From positions 3,322,501 to 3,386,500 of the forward strand of contig NZ_CP014517.1 of NCBI RefSeq assembly GCF_001577265.1: a stretch of DNA of 64,000 bases, written 5' to 3'. Of this stretch, positions 17,607 to 26,769 are shown one piece after another (position 1 is the first letter of the stretch; the number at the start of each line of letters is the position of its first letter). The notes below the pieces were generated by a model, which was given only the letters and a program-made list of their open reading frames with translations, was not told the origin of the DNA and ran no database searches. Both the position numbers and the translations under genes were made by a program. The stretch comes from Variovorax sp. PAMC 28711. Its GTDB lineage: Bacteria; Pseudomonadota; Gammaproteobacteria; Burkholderiales; Burkholderiaceae_C.

Positions 17607-20410
17607 ATGACCGGCAACCCATTGCAGAGCGCCCAGACCGCGCTCAACGACCTGTTGCGCGCGGGCTTCGAGCAGCGCCATCGCCTCCTCGTGCTGCACA
17701 CGCCGCTCGGCGCCAACCGCCTCCTGGCCGAGACGCTCGAAGGCGTCGAGAGCATCGACGACGGCGGCTTTCGTTTCGAGCTCACCGCACTCAGCGACGA
17801 CGCCCATATCCCCCTCAAGCGCCTCATCGGCCAGGCGGTGCGCCTCGACCTGCAAACCGCGCAGAGCCGCAGCGAACTGCGCCCCTTCCATGGCCACGTC
17901 ACCCAGGCCGATCTCTTGGCCAGCAACGGCGGCTTCGCCCGCTACCGACTCGTCATCGAACCCTGGCTCGCCTTCCTGCGTTACAGGCAAGACAGCTTCC
18001 TGTTCCAGGACATGACCGTCTTCGACATCGTCGATGCCGTCTTTGCCGACTACCAGGCGCAAGGCAAACTCATGCCCCGGTGGCGCTGGGACATCGCCGA
18101 CCGCACCGTCTACCCGCGGCGCGGCATCACCACCCAGTATTTGGAAAGCGACCACGCCTTCGTCACCCGCCTCCTGGCCGAAGAAGGCCTGTACTACTGG
18201 TTCGAGCACAAGGCCACCGACGACCAGGGCCTGGGCGAACACACCCTCGTCATCGCCGACCATGGCGGTGCCTTCCAGCCCAACGCCCAACCGGTCATCC
18301 GCTTCCATCGCGCCGACGCGAGCGAAACCGAAGACTCGGTGCAGCAATGGCACGCGCATCGCCAGCTGCACACCAACAGCCTCAGCCAAGCCAGCTGGGA
18401 CTACAAAGGCGTCAACCCGCGCCCGTTGAGCCAGCAAAGCCACCATATCCAGAGCCTGCGCCACCGCACACTCAACCGCGCCGACGACCCCGGCCCCTAC
18501 GCCTGGGAAACCGCAGCCCAGGGCGAGCGCCTGCTCGGCCACGCCATCCAGGCCCTTGCGATGCGCGACAAGCGATTCGAGGGTGCCGGCACCGCCCGCA
18601 CCCTGAGCCCCGCCAGCACCTTCACCCTGACCCAGCACCCGGTGCACGACCGCGGCAGTGCCGAAGACAAACGCTTTGCCGTGCTGAGCGTGCGACACAC
18701 CGCCCGCAACAACCTCGACGAAGACCTCCAGCGTGCGGCCCATGCCCGGCTCGGTGCGCTCGAACACGAGGCGAGCGATGACGTTCCCACTACCGCAACC
18801 ACTTCACCGCGCTTCGCGCCGCCATCCCCTACCGCCCCCTGACCCTCGACAGCCACGGGGTGGCGATCCACCCCAAGCCCACCGTCACCGGCAGTCAGAG
18901 CGCCATCGTCATCGGCACCGGCGGCGGGGAGGGCGATGTCATCCACACCGACCGGGACCACCGCATCAAAATCCAGTTCCACTGGCAACGCGGCGCAGAG
19001 GCCAGCACCCGCCACACCCACCCCGCCGGACAAGACAACGCCCCCGCCAGCGATCGCCTGGGCGCCTGGCTGCGCGTCGCGGCCAGCGCCGCCGGTGACA
19101 ACTGGGGCCAGGTCGCCCTCCCGCGCGTCGGCCAGGAAGTGCTCATCGACTTCCAGCACGGCGACATCGACCGTCCCGTCGTCATCGCTGCCCTCTACAA
19201 CGGACAAGGCGAACCCGACGCCCAGCACAACCAGAAGCAGGCCGGCCCCGCCCACGCCACCGGCAACGCCCCTGCATGGTTTGCAGGAAACGAGGACGAA
19301 CACGCCCACAACGCCGTCTACAGCGGCATCAAGACCCAGGAGATGCGCGCCAGCCAATCGGGCGCCGGCGGCTACAACCAGCTCGTCTTCGACGACACCC
19401 CCGACCAGTCGAGACTCGGTCTGGCCACCACCCAGGCGGCCAGCCGCCTGCACCTGGGTCACCACAAGCAACAGAACGACAACCAGCGCGGCGCTGACCG
19501 CGGCCACGGCGCCGAACTCGCCACCGCCGCACAAGGCGCCCTGCGTGCCGGCTCGGGCCTGCTCATCAGCGCTTATGCCCAGCCCAACGCCACCGGCCCC
19601 TTCCTGGCCAGCCGCGAAGCCCAGACCCAGACCACCAAAGCCAGAGAGCTGGCCGAGTCATTGGCGCAGAGCGCCCAGACCCAGAAGGCCCAACTCCAGG
19701 GCGAACCCACCCCGGACAAGCTCGAACCCATTGAAGGCCTGAAGCACATTGCCGAGGTGCTGGGTGCGACCGACAGCGGCGGCAATACTGCAGCAGGTTC
19801 AACGGCAGGCGGCGAAGGCGACATCCAGCCCACCGGCGGCGGCCACGGCACCGTGACGGCCTACAGCGAACCGCACCTGCAGATCACCGCCCCCATGGGC
19901 ATCGGACTGGCCACCCCCAAGGAAGCCGTCATCGTCAGCGGTGCCACCAGCACGGTCATCGCCAGCGAAGACATCGCCGTGATGGCACAGGGCCAGATCG
20001 CCATTGCGGTGGCCAAGGGCATCAGCCTGTACACCGTCGGCACGAAGGCCAGCGGTGACGAGCCCAACACCGAGCGCGGCATCAGTCTGCATGCGGCCAG
20101 TGGCAAGGTGAAGCTGCAAAGCCAGAACGGAGCCACCAAGATCGCTGCCGACAAGAAGGTGACGATCGCCAGCGTCACGAAGCACATCGACATCGAAGCG
20201 CCGGAGCATGTGCTGCTGACCGTGGCGGGGGCTTACGTGAAGTTGAAGGGATCCAGCATCCAGATTCATGCGCCGGGGCGGGTGACCTTCTGGGGGAGCA
20301 TGCATCGGTTTGTGGGGCCGATGGGGGACACGATCACAGAACACAACTTCCCTCGAACCGAGCTGGACCTCGACCGCAAGAAGACGGCCATCTATCCCAT
20401 GTCCTTGTAA
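17607..20410 (+). CDS. vgrG: T6SS spike protein VgrG (TssI), interrupted by a one-base frameshift as sequenced
   Basis: Two frames join near 18786. The first (17607-18842) has the gp27-like VgrG start: RHRLLVLHTPLG, YLESDHAFVTRLLAEEGLYY, NRADDPGPYAWETAAQGE. The second continues HYRNHFTALRAAIPYRPLTL, then the gp5-like OB part (KIQFHWQRGAEAST, WGQVALPRVGQEVLIDFQHG) and a DUF2345 C-terminus (ITAPMGIGLATPKEAVIVSG). Adding one C to the CCC at 18786-18788 restores a 934-residue protein. VgrG tips the Hcp tube and carries effectors; the following genes are its likely cargo. Single-base loss in a C run may be a sequencing error. Confidence 0.88.
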
Positions 20411-20421
20411 GAGGCCCACCC

Positions 20422-21279
20422 ATGATCCTCAGCCCACCCTTCCTCCCGCCGCGAGCCGCCGGTTCGACAGACGACACCTGGCTCGACCAGGCCATGGCCC
20501 AACCCACTTCGCGCCTTCCCCGCACCGAAGCCCTGGAAGGCTCCTTCCCCCTCAGCTACAACCTCGCCTGGCACAACGGCATCCACCTGCAGGCACCCCA
20601 GGCGAGCGGCGCCAACTTGCCGGTGCGCGCCATCGCCGATGGCGAGGTAGTCTTCGCGAGCGAACCGATTGCCCCGGACGCCAGTGTCGACCACGGCCAA
20701 AACTACAACCCCTTCGATCCACCCAACGTCAAGACCGCCGCCTGGACCGACAAGGGCTGCGTCATCGTCCAGCACAAGACCGAGATCGGCGCCGACGGCA
20801 CCACCCCCACCGAGCTCGTGTACTACAGCCTGTACATGCACCTGTCCGGAGTCGCCAGGATCGCACCCGCATCCGACAAACCCAAACGACCCTTGCAAAA
20901 AGGCGATGCGATCTGGCGCAAGGACGACGTCGGCACCGCCGGGCAGATCTACGGCCACAAAGGCCAGATCCACTTCGAGATCTGCCTGGACGCGGCCAAC
21001 CTGCAAAAGCTCATCGGTCGTGTCCCGGACTGGGTTGAACCCGCAGTCGCACCGGCGGCCTTGCCCGCACCGACGGCAGACGGCCGCATCGACAGCGTCT
21101 TCGGCAGCCTGTACTTCTATTTGCCGGCAAGTACCCCGACGGATACCGGCACCAGCTTGCCGAAGAACCACCTGCGCCGCACCGGCGGCACCACGCTGGG
21201 CACCGCGCTCTGGGTCCGCATGACCTACGAACTGGGCGGATGCACCTTCGAGACCTTCGATGCGCGGGCCGCAAGGTGA
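20422..21279 (+). CDS. M23 peptidase-like, T6SS effector-associated protein (N-terminal part of a probable split effector)
   Basis: 285 residues directly after vgrG. The segment YNLAWHNGIHLQAP, then YYSLYMHLS and GQIHFEI, follows the lysostaphin/M23 (LytM) fold, but two usual zinc or catalytic positions differ: the Asp of His-x-x-x-Asp is His (HNGIH) and the first His of the final His-x-His is Gln (QIH). It is therefore probably inactive or altered as a peptidase. An SH3-like segment seems to follow (LYFYLPAST to VRMTYELGGCTFETF). The frame ends DARAAR at 21279, but adding one G to GGG at 21266-21268 would carry it straight into the next gene, giving one long M23-SH3-lysozyme polypeptide. Confidence 0.6.
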   Translation: MILSPPFLPPRAAGSTDDTWLDQAMAQPTSRLPRTEALEGSFPLSYNLAWHNGIHLQAPQASGANLPVRAIADGEVVFASEPIAPDASVDHGQNYNPFDPPNVKTAAWTDKGCVIVQHKTEIGADGTTPTELVYYSLYMHLSGVARIAPASDKPKRPLQKGDAIWRKDDVGTAGQIYGHKGQIHFEICLDAANLQKLIGRVPDWVEPAVAPAALPAPTADGRIDSVFGSLYFYLPASTPTDTGTSLPKNHLRRTGGTTLGTALWVRMTYELGGCTFETFDARAAR

Positions 21280-21284
21280 GTGCC

Positions 21285-22772
21285 ATGCCGACAGAGCCCG
21301 ACGTCGAATACGAGCTCTACAAACTCGCCAACGCCCGCCACGACAGCTTGACGGCGCCTGCAGCCGGTGCACCGGCAAGCAGCAGTCCCAGCGGTTGGTA
21401 CGAACTGCTCCGGTTCGGCCGTAACCTGGGCCGCGGCCCGGCGGCGACCGACAAGGATCCGCTACCTTCCAACGCAGCGCACTGGCGCCGCATCGCTGAT
21501 GCCAATGGCCAGAAGGTTTGGGCCGATTTGAACGCCAGCGGCAGCTTCAAGTTCAGCGACGCCGACTTCCTGCCGGCCATGGGCTGGAACTGCATCCAGG
21601 ACGACACCAGCCCGAACGATCAGCGCTGCGATTCAGCCAACCTCAAGAACCTGATCCGCGATCCGGATGCAACGAACACCCGGCGCATGGAGACCAGCGA
21701 ACTGGCCAGGCGAATCGGCGACGAAGCGGTGAAGCAAAAACTCCGGCGCGCGATCTGCAAGTTCCCGAGCGAGTGGGACCGGGCGAGTGTCAAGGCGCGC
21801 TATGGGTTCGTGCAGGACTTCGAGGGTTTCAAGAAGGCGCCGGAAGCTTGGCCCAACCTGCAGAAACACTTGGAGGCGCTTAGCTTCGACAACCTGCCGC
21901 AGGGGTTCAAGGACGCGGACTGGCGGGTGCATCCGCGGGAGTTCATTGGAATGATGCGACGGTGCTTGTGGTTGAGCGTGAACGAGGCCATTCAAATGTT
22001 CCCTCGGTCGGCGCTTCGAAAGACCGGCGCTACCACTTGGGCAAATGAGACAGTGAATCCCGCCTTGCGAAGACTCGGCGAAAACTTAATGCGCCTTAAC
22101 CAAACGACGCGCAAGTACTGCATAGACACTCCGCGTCGATTGGCTGCGTTCTACGGCAACGCCATGCAAGAGACTCAGTGGTTTGCGGTGCTAGCGGAGA
22201 ACGGGGGCACGAGTACACGTTATGCCCCTTGGTACGGTCGAGGTTTTCTGCAACTAACGTGGCCAGCAAACTACATCCGCTACGCAAAATTCCGAGGTTT
22301 AACCGTCGGCGCGCAATTAGAGTCGCAGCTCGCAGCAGCGCAAAAGACGGCAGACACGACGCGCAGCAACGTTGCCCTCCGCGGGTTGGATGCAAGTGTT
22401 GCACCAGATCTTGTCGCGTTGCGCCAAAGTGCGGAAACAAGCAACAACTACGTGGCGAGCGACAGTGCCGGTGCGTATTGGGCCTGGAGCGAGGCAAGTC
22501 GAAGTGCCGACCAGTCCGCCGCATTCATGCGAGTTTCTCTGGCTACTTCTACGGGGCCGATTGCGTATTACACCCACAGCGGTTTTGGTGATGTGGCCGC
22601 GACTGTCAACGTGGGGCATCCTGCTACAAACTATGCGGCGATTTATGGGGTGCAGGCGAGATTCCAAGGCTATGTGGCTGCAGTGATGGTGCTACTTGAC
22701 CGCGAACAATTTCCTGATGTGCGAGGGCAGCTTAAAGATGAACCAGAAGGTTGGATCAGGAGAACGCCATGA
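21285..22772 (+). CDS. Probable T6SS peptidoglycan-degrading effector, GH19/lysozyme-like
   Basis: 495 residues from ATG 21285 (GGTGAG upstream). The N-terminal part (about 35-180) has an SH3-like/EF-hand-like pattern: GWYELLRFGR, WADLNASGSFKFSDADFLPA and RCDSANLKNLIRDPDA. The C-terminal part has the lysozyme-like/GH19 core: FYGNAMQETQWF with the probable catalytic Glu, then YAPWYGRGFLQLTWPANYIR, close to the GH19 Gly-Arg-Gly-x-x-Gln-Leu-Thr motif. It should cleave peptidoglycan in a target periplasm. From about 22000 on, base composition becomes visibly more A/T than the first half, suggesting a swapped toxin domain. The stop overlaps the next start (ATGA 22769-22772). Confidence 0.65.
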   Translation: MPTEPDVEYELYKLANARHDSLTAPAAGAPASSSPSGWYELLRFGRNLGRGPAATDKDPLPSNAAHWRRIADANGQKVWADLNASGSFKFSDADFLPAMGWNCIQDDTSPNDQRCDSANLKNLIRDPDATNTRRMETSELARRIGDEAVKQKLRRAICKFPSEWDRASVKARYGFVQDFEGFKKAPEAWPNLQKHLEALSFDNLPQGFKDADWRVHPREFIGMMRRCLWLSVNEAIQMFPRSALRKTGATTWANETVNPALRRLGENLMRLNQTTRKYCIDTPRRLAAFYGNAMQETQWFAVLAENGGTSTRYAPWYGRGFLQLTWPANYIRYAKFRGLTVGAQLESQLAAAQKTADTTRSNVALRGLDASVAPDLVALRQSAETSNNYVASDSAGAYWAWSEASRSADQSAAFMRVSLATSTGPIAYYTHSGFGDVAATVNVGHPATNYAAIYGVQARFQGYVAAVMVLLDREQFPDVRGQLKDEPEGWIRRTP

Positions 22773-23455
22773 CAGTTTCTCGACATGCCTTTGCAACATT
22801 CCTATGCATCGTATTGCTCGGCGCGGCTCACGCTCTTGCGAAGGCTGTCAGCCACCCGGCCGGGCCATCCGACACGGTTTCCTTGGCTGGAGGTTGCCAA
22901 TTCCGAATCGGCGATTTGCAATCTGGTCGCCTGGACATTGGTGGCGATCAAGGTCGACGACAAGCTGTTGTCTATTTGCAAAAAGACTGGGCCGCGGTCG
23001 CTCCTGTTTTGCTCAGCTGCAATCCCAGAAAGCCCGAAATCATTGATGTAAGCCTTGGCGCAAGGCGCGTAGGCGGCAGGTGGATTCCTGTGGATGGTCG
23101 CGACAAGGCTTGTGATCGGACTCGTTTTCCTAGAAGTCTGCGCAAGACTGTCAATCAAGATGCACCCTGCTTCTATCCGCAGGAGAACTTCAAGACCTTC
23201 AGCCTCAAAGGGAAAAATTGGGAAGGCGTGGGCATGTTCCTGGACATGACGACAGGCGATCCGAAATTCAGACAGCGAAGCCTTAGCTACTGCTTGCTTC
23301 CGCAGGCGGTCGCGGAAGCGGCGGTGTGTGGGCACGTGTATGTGCGCGACTTGAGAAACTCGCGCAGCGATATTTCTTCCGCGGTGTTGAAGGTCCTCAC
23401 CAGCATCGAGTTCGTCAATGGCGCACAGACAACACCCGAACCCAGTACGCGCTAA
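22769..23455 (+). CDS. Putative periplasmic immunity protein for the lysozyme-like effector
   Basis: 228 residues, family not recognised. A good Sec signal peptide, VSRHAFATFLCIVLLGAAHA, cut probably after ALA, sends it to the periplasm; six mature cysteines (CQFRIG, LLSCNP, KACDRT, PCFYPQ, SYCLLP, VCGHVY) could form disulfides. The start ATG 22769 lies six bases after GGAG and overlaps the effector's stop by four bases, the classic coupled effector-immunity arrangement. Its base composition is lower in GC than the surrounding genes, like the toxin domain before it. An immunity role is inferred from position, export and coupling only. Confidence 0.55.
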   Translation: MTVSRHAFATFLCIVLLGAAHALAKAVSHPAGPSDTVSLAGGCQFRIGDLQSGRLDIGGDQGRRQAVVYLQKDWAAVAPVLLSCNPRKPEIIDVSLGARRVGGRWIPVDGRDKACDRTRFPRSLRKTVNQDAPCFYPQENFKTFSLKGKNWEGVGMFLDMTTGDPKFRQRSLSYCLLPQAVAEAAVCGHVYVRDLRNSRSDISSAVLKVLTSIEFVNGAQTTPEPSTR

Positions 23456-23559
23456 TCCGAGCTCATGCAGTGTGCGTACCGGGACAAGAATAAAACGGAC
23501 CTCGTTCGGCCGAACCCTCCACGAAGGCCAACACCGCCTCCAGCATCCGCTGCAATCCA

Positions 23560-24336
23560 ATGATCGCCGGTGCCTCTGTTTCGATCATTACTGCGGGCTT
23601 GGCACTCAGCGCAGCCGGGGCAACGGGGACACTGGCTGCAGGCGTCATTGCTGCCGGCGGCGTCTTGAGCTTCATCCCCGTTTTCGGCTGGATCGTGATC
23701 GTGGTGGGCTTCATCGCGGCGGGCATCTACATGGCCTACAAGGCCTCGACCGAAGAAGACACGCCGCTGGAAAAATGGCTGTCGCGCTGTTACTACCGCA
23801 ACGAAGCCAAGTACAAAGGCACGACTCGCAAGCCCTTTGCCGATCTCAAAGAAGAATTGTCGGAGTTCCAGTTGGCGATCTATGGCCTGAGCATCAGCTT
23901 CACTTGGAGCGACGGCTATTTGGGCAAGGACACGTTGGAAATCCAGGTGGTGATGCCTGGCTACTCGGCACGCAACAGTGACTATGCGTTCTACCTGTCC
24001 GTCAGCGGCCCCAAATGGAAGAACACGGTGATCGACCGGCAGAGCAGCACCTTCAGCACCGACGTCGATCTCCAACCGCAGCCACCACAGCAGACCTACG
24101 TGAGCGCCTCCACCGGCAACAGCATTCCAGCGGAAGAAGTGCTTGAAATCACCCAAGGCATCAAGCTGGACGTGTCCGGGGGTACAGGCACCCTGAGCGG
24201 CATCTACCGCATCAACGATCAATACTTCACCAAAGCCAAGCTCAAATTCGAGTACCGCCCCGACGTGATCGACAAACCCGAACTGTTGATGATTCCCGTA
24301 CCGGGCGGTTCAAATTTCGTCCAGACAGGGGACTGA
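23560..24336 (+). pseudogene. C-terminal remnant of a BTH_I2691-type T6SS effector
   Basis: 258 residues from ATG 23560. A glycine-rich double hydrophobic region (AAGVIAAGGVLSFIPVFGWI and onward) is followed by DTPLEKWLSRCYYRNEAKYK and FADLKEELSEFQLAIYGLSI, which I recognise as the C-terminal region of the large (about 900-1000 residue) T6SS effectors of the BTH_I2691 family. The N-terminal bulk is missing: upstream in the same frame there is a stop at 23491 and no family sequence. No ribosome site precedes the ATG. It reads as a recombined orphan tail, perhaps a cassette for recombination with a full-length copy. Confidence 0.6.
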
Positions 24337-24354
24337 ACGTGATCGGAATGATTC

Positions 24355-24380
24355 TGAACCGCACCGGGATTTGTGGAGGC
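24355..24380 (+). repeat. Left inverted repeat of the IS3-family element
   Basis: Begins TGAACCGCACCGGGATTTGT. Compared with the right repeat read on the minus strand, the first 14 bases are identical and 23 of 26 match overall. Confidence 0.9.
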
Positions 24381-24404
24381 TCCACCCTTTGAGAAGATGG
24401 AGCC

Positions 24405-24728
24405 ATGAACAAGTCGAACAAGTTCTCACCTGAGGTCCGCGAGCGCGCGGTGCGCCTGGTGTTGGAACACCGCGGGGAGTACCCCTCGCTGTGGCTGGCG
24501 GTCGAATCGATTGCCCCGAAGATCGGCTGCGTGCCGCAGACGCTGCTGACATGGGTCAAGCGTCACGAGATAGATTCCGGCGCGCGCGATGGCGTAACGA
24601 CGTCGGAGGCGCAGCGCGTCAAAGAGCTCGAACGCGAGGTCAAGGAATTGCGCCGGGCCAACGAGATCCTGAAGGTGGCGAGTGCGTTTTTCGCCCAGGC
24701 GGAGCTCGACCGCCGATTCAAGTCCTGA
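24405..24728 (+). CDS. IS3 family transposase OrfA
   Basis: 107 residues with an N-terminal helix-turn-helix ([20 protein letters not shown], then [15 protein letters not shown]) and a leucine-zipper-like stretch near the end ([20 protein letters not shown]), which serves dimerisation. A TTTTTC run at 24687-24692 near the 3' end is a good slippery site for the -1 shift that makes the OrfAB transposase: in frame 0 it reads TTT-TTC, in the -1 frame GTT-TTT, then continues into OrfB. Confidence 0.92.
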   Translation: MNKSNKFSPEVRERAVRLVLEHRGEYPSLWLAVESIAPKIGCVPQTLLTWVKRHEIDSGARDGVTTSEAQRVKELEREVKELRRANEILKVASAFFAQAELDRRFKS

Positions 24729-25633
24729 GAGAGCTCATCGACGAGCATCGCGATACGTTCGGGGTCGAGCCGATCTGCAAGGTTTTGCAGATCTCCCCGT
24801 CCGGGTATCGACGGCATGCGGCGCTTCGTCGCGAGCCGGAACGGCGCTGCGCACGAGCGCAGAGCGATGACATTCTTGCAACAGAGATCAAGCGCGTCTG
24901 GCAAGCCAACATGCAGGTCTACGGCGCCGAGAAGGTCTGGCGGCAGTTGGCTCGCGAAGGCACAGCGGCGGCCCGATGCACGGTTGAACGGCTGATGAAA
25001 CGCCTCGGACTTCGCGGCGTCATGCGGGGCAAAGTCGTACGAACGACGATCAGCGACCGCAGGGCGCCGTGCCCGCTGGACAAAGTCAACAGGCAGTTCA
25101 AGGCCGACAGGCCGAATCAGCTTTGGGTCTCGGACTTCACGTACGTCTCTACCTGGCAAGGCTGGCAATACGTGGCCTTCGTCATCGACGTCTACGCCAG
25201 ACGCATCGTAGGCTGGCGAGTCAGCAGTTCGATGACGACAGACTTCGTCCTTGATGCCCTGGAGCAGGCACTGTACGCAAGGCAGCCGGAACGCGATCGA
25301 AGCCTTGTGGCGCACTCCGACAGGGGCTCGCAATACGTCTCTGTCCGCTACAGCGAGCGGTTAGCAGAGGCCGGCGTGGAGCCGTCGGTTGGCAGCAAAG
25401 GCGACAGCTACGACAACGCTCTGGCCGAGACGGTCAACGGTCTCTACAAGGCCGAATTGATCCATCGCCGGGCGCCTTGGAAGACGAAGGAGTCCTTGGA
25501 ACTCGCGACGCTCGAATGGGTGTCTTGGTTCAATCACCATCGACTGCTGGAGCCCATTGGCTACATCCCGCCCGCCGAGGCTGAGGCAAACTACTACCGG
25601 CATCTCGCCGAGCAGGCCGTCATACCGGCCTGA
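24692..25633 (+). CDS. IS3 family transposase OrfB (made as OrfAB by -1 frameshift)
   Basis: The part after the probable frameshift point. It holds the HTH_21-type segment ([18 protein letters not shown]), then the rve DDE integrase core: [10 protein letters not shown] with the first Asp, [12 protein letters not shown] with the second, and [19 protein letters not shown] with the Glu. It ends about 40 bp before the right end of the IS. No independent start with a ribosome site is evident, so production as a fusion with OrfA is likely. No damage seen. Confidence 0.92.
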   Translation, partial: RPGGARPPIQVLRELIDEHRDTFGVEPICKVLQISPSGYRRHAALRREPERRCARAQSDDILATEIKRVWQANMQVYGAEKVWRQLAREGTAAARCTVERLMKRLGLRGVMRGKVVRTTISDRRAPCPLDKVNRQFKADRPNQLWVSDFTYVSTWQGWQYVAFVIDVYARRIVGWRVSSSMTTDFVLDALEQALYARQPERDRSLVAHSDRGSQYVSVRYSERLAEAGVEPSVGSKGDSYDNALAETVNGLYKAELIHRRAPWKTKESLELATLEWVSWFNHHRLLEPIGYIPPAEAEANYYRHLAEQAVIPA

Positions 25634-25646
25634 CTTAAACCAACTG

Positions 25647-25672
25647 GCCTCTACGAAACCCGGTGCGGTTCA
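25647..25672 (-). repeat. Right inverted repeat of the IS3-family element
   Basis: Read on the minus strand it begins TGAACCGCACCGGGTTTCGT. On the plus strand its last bases supply a GTG (25663-25665) that opens the downstream DUF6708 frame. Confidence 0.9.
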
Positions 25673-26691
25673 TTCGGCGTCGCTGGCAAAAGGTCACGCA
25701 ATCTGTTCATAGCGCAGAAGTACTCCCCAAGGGTCAACAGTTGGCCGGCTGGGCCAGTGGCGAGGGCATGGTGTACGCCGTGAACCCGGTGTATCTGGAG
25801 ACGGGCCAAGGAGGCAACTCGCCGATGCGGGGGTGGGGGGCATTTCTATTTCTATTTTTTTGCACTTTCGTTCCATGGACGGGAATTCAGAACTTCATAT
25901 GGTGTTGGCAACTTTGGCAAGCTGGCGAATTCGGATGGGCGCAGTTCGGGCTATTGATCATTAGCACCTGTGTTTCGTTACTCGGCCTTCTTGTCGGCGG
26001 CTTCTATCTCGTCACCTCCTTCCTCAACGTCACCGACCCCCTTGTGCGCTTCGACATCAAGCGCCAGAAGGTCTGGATGTGGACCGGCAAAGGCCCCATC
26101 GAAATGGACTGGTCGAACATGGTCCCGCGCATTGAATCGAGCGTTGCCAGTGCCTACGCGACCGTCAAGATCTATCGGGGCCAGTTCGCAGAACTGGGCC
26201 TTGATGGCCAACCCCTCAAGACCCGGGGCATCCCCCACGTCATTCAGTGCGGCCAGGCCTCCGCGGCAGAAGAGGGCGTCAAGCCTTCGATGGAGTTTGT
26301 GCGCCTGTACATGGAACGCGGAATCACTGCGCTGCCCCAGGTCGAAAAACTCCTCAAGCACCGTCCGAAGTGGTGGGCCATGGTCAACCTCATCGGCATG
26401 GGCGACGCGTGGGTGGCCTGGAAGGCCAACCGGGACAAGCCCGGCTTGTCTCCCGCACCAATCACCAGCACCGTGGTCATGATCGTGCTGTTCCCGATCC
26501 TGTTTCCGCTGCAGTTCACGAACTGGGTGGCCCTGAGGTTCGCGCCCATTCCCAAGTGGCCCAAGGACGTAGAGGCCCTGCACGAGAAGGAGTTGGCCGA
26601 ACTCGCCGCGCGCGCTGCGCAGCCCAGACGCCGACCGGTGATTCGGCTCAACGGCGAACTCGTCAGTGGTGGGGATGGCGAAGGCGTTTGA
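25663..26691 (+). CDS. DUF6708-type membrane protein, start codon displaced by the IS3 insertion
   Basis: 342 residues. Two hydrophobic segments lie at about 55-75 and 95-120, and a third near 265-290 (STVVMIVLFPILFPLQFTNW). The soluble middle contains VRFDIKRQKVWMWTGKGP, a pattern seen in DUF6708 proteins encoded beside T6SS effectors of the BTH_I2691 kind, where an accessory or immunity role is suspected. Deleting the IS and one TTC joins ATG 24348 directly to this frame as MIRRRWQKV, so the native start was ATG 24348, 11 bp after the effector remnant. Now the only start at the 5' end is a GTG inside the IS repeat. Expression is uncertain. Confidence 0.65.
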   Translation: MRFIRRRWQKVTQSVHSAEVLPKGQQLAGWASGEGMVYAVNPVYLETGQGGNSPMRGWGAFLFLFFCTFVPWTGIQNFIWCWQLWQAGEFGWAQFGLLIISTCVSLLGLLVGGFYLVTSFLNVTDPLVRFDIKRQKVWMWTGKGPIEMDWSNMVPRIESSVASAYATVKIYRGQFAELGLDGQPLKTRGIPHVIQCGQASAAEEGVKPSMEFVRLYMERGITALPQVEKLLKHRPKWWAMVNLIGMGDAWVAWKANRDKPGLSPAPITSTVVMIVLFPILFPLQFTNWVALRFAPIPKWPKDVEALHEKELAELAARAAQPRRRPVIRLNGELVSGGDGEGV

Positions 26692-26769
26692 AAGCGGATG
26701 TGCGGTTGCTTTGCACGAAGACGCCTCAGGCGCGCCGCCGAGAAGAACTCGCCGGCGTTCGCAGGCGCT

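Larger units (their letters stand above)
24355..25672 (+). mobile_element. IS3-family insertion sequence (probably IS51 group)
   Basis: 1318 bp with 26-bp terminal inverted repeats starting TGAACCGCACCGGG, 3 mismatches, flanked by a 3-bp direct repeat TTC (24352-24354 and 25673-25675), the target duplication expected for IS3 elements of this group. Carries orfA and orfB in a -1 relation. The intact duplication shows this copy transposed here and has not recombined since. It landed just behind the start codon of the DUF6708 gene. Confidence 0.95.

Noticed and set aside
18780..18860. Programmed frameshift in vgrG
   Set aside because: The change of frame occurs at a CCC run with no slippery heptamer or following structure, and vgrG genes are not known to use recoding; a deletion or base-calling error is simpler.
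22751..22771. TTG start at 22751 for the immunity candidate
   Set aside because: The ATG at 22769 has GGAG at good spacing, overlaps the effector stop, and starts exactly at the signal peptide.
23418..23981. 187-codon plus-strand frame over the effector remnant start
   Set aside because: His/Arg-rich shadow of the 23560-24336 frame, which carries the recognisable hydrophobic and conserved segments.
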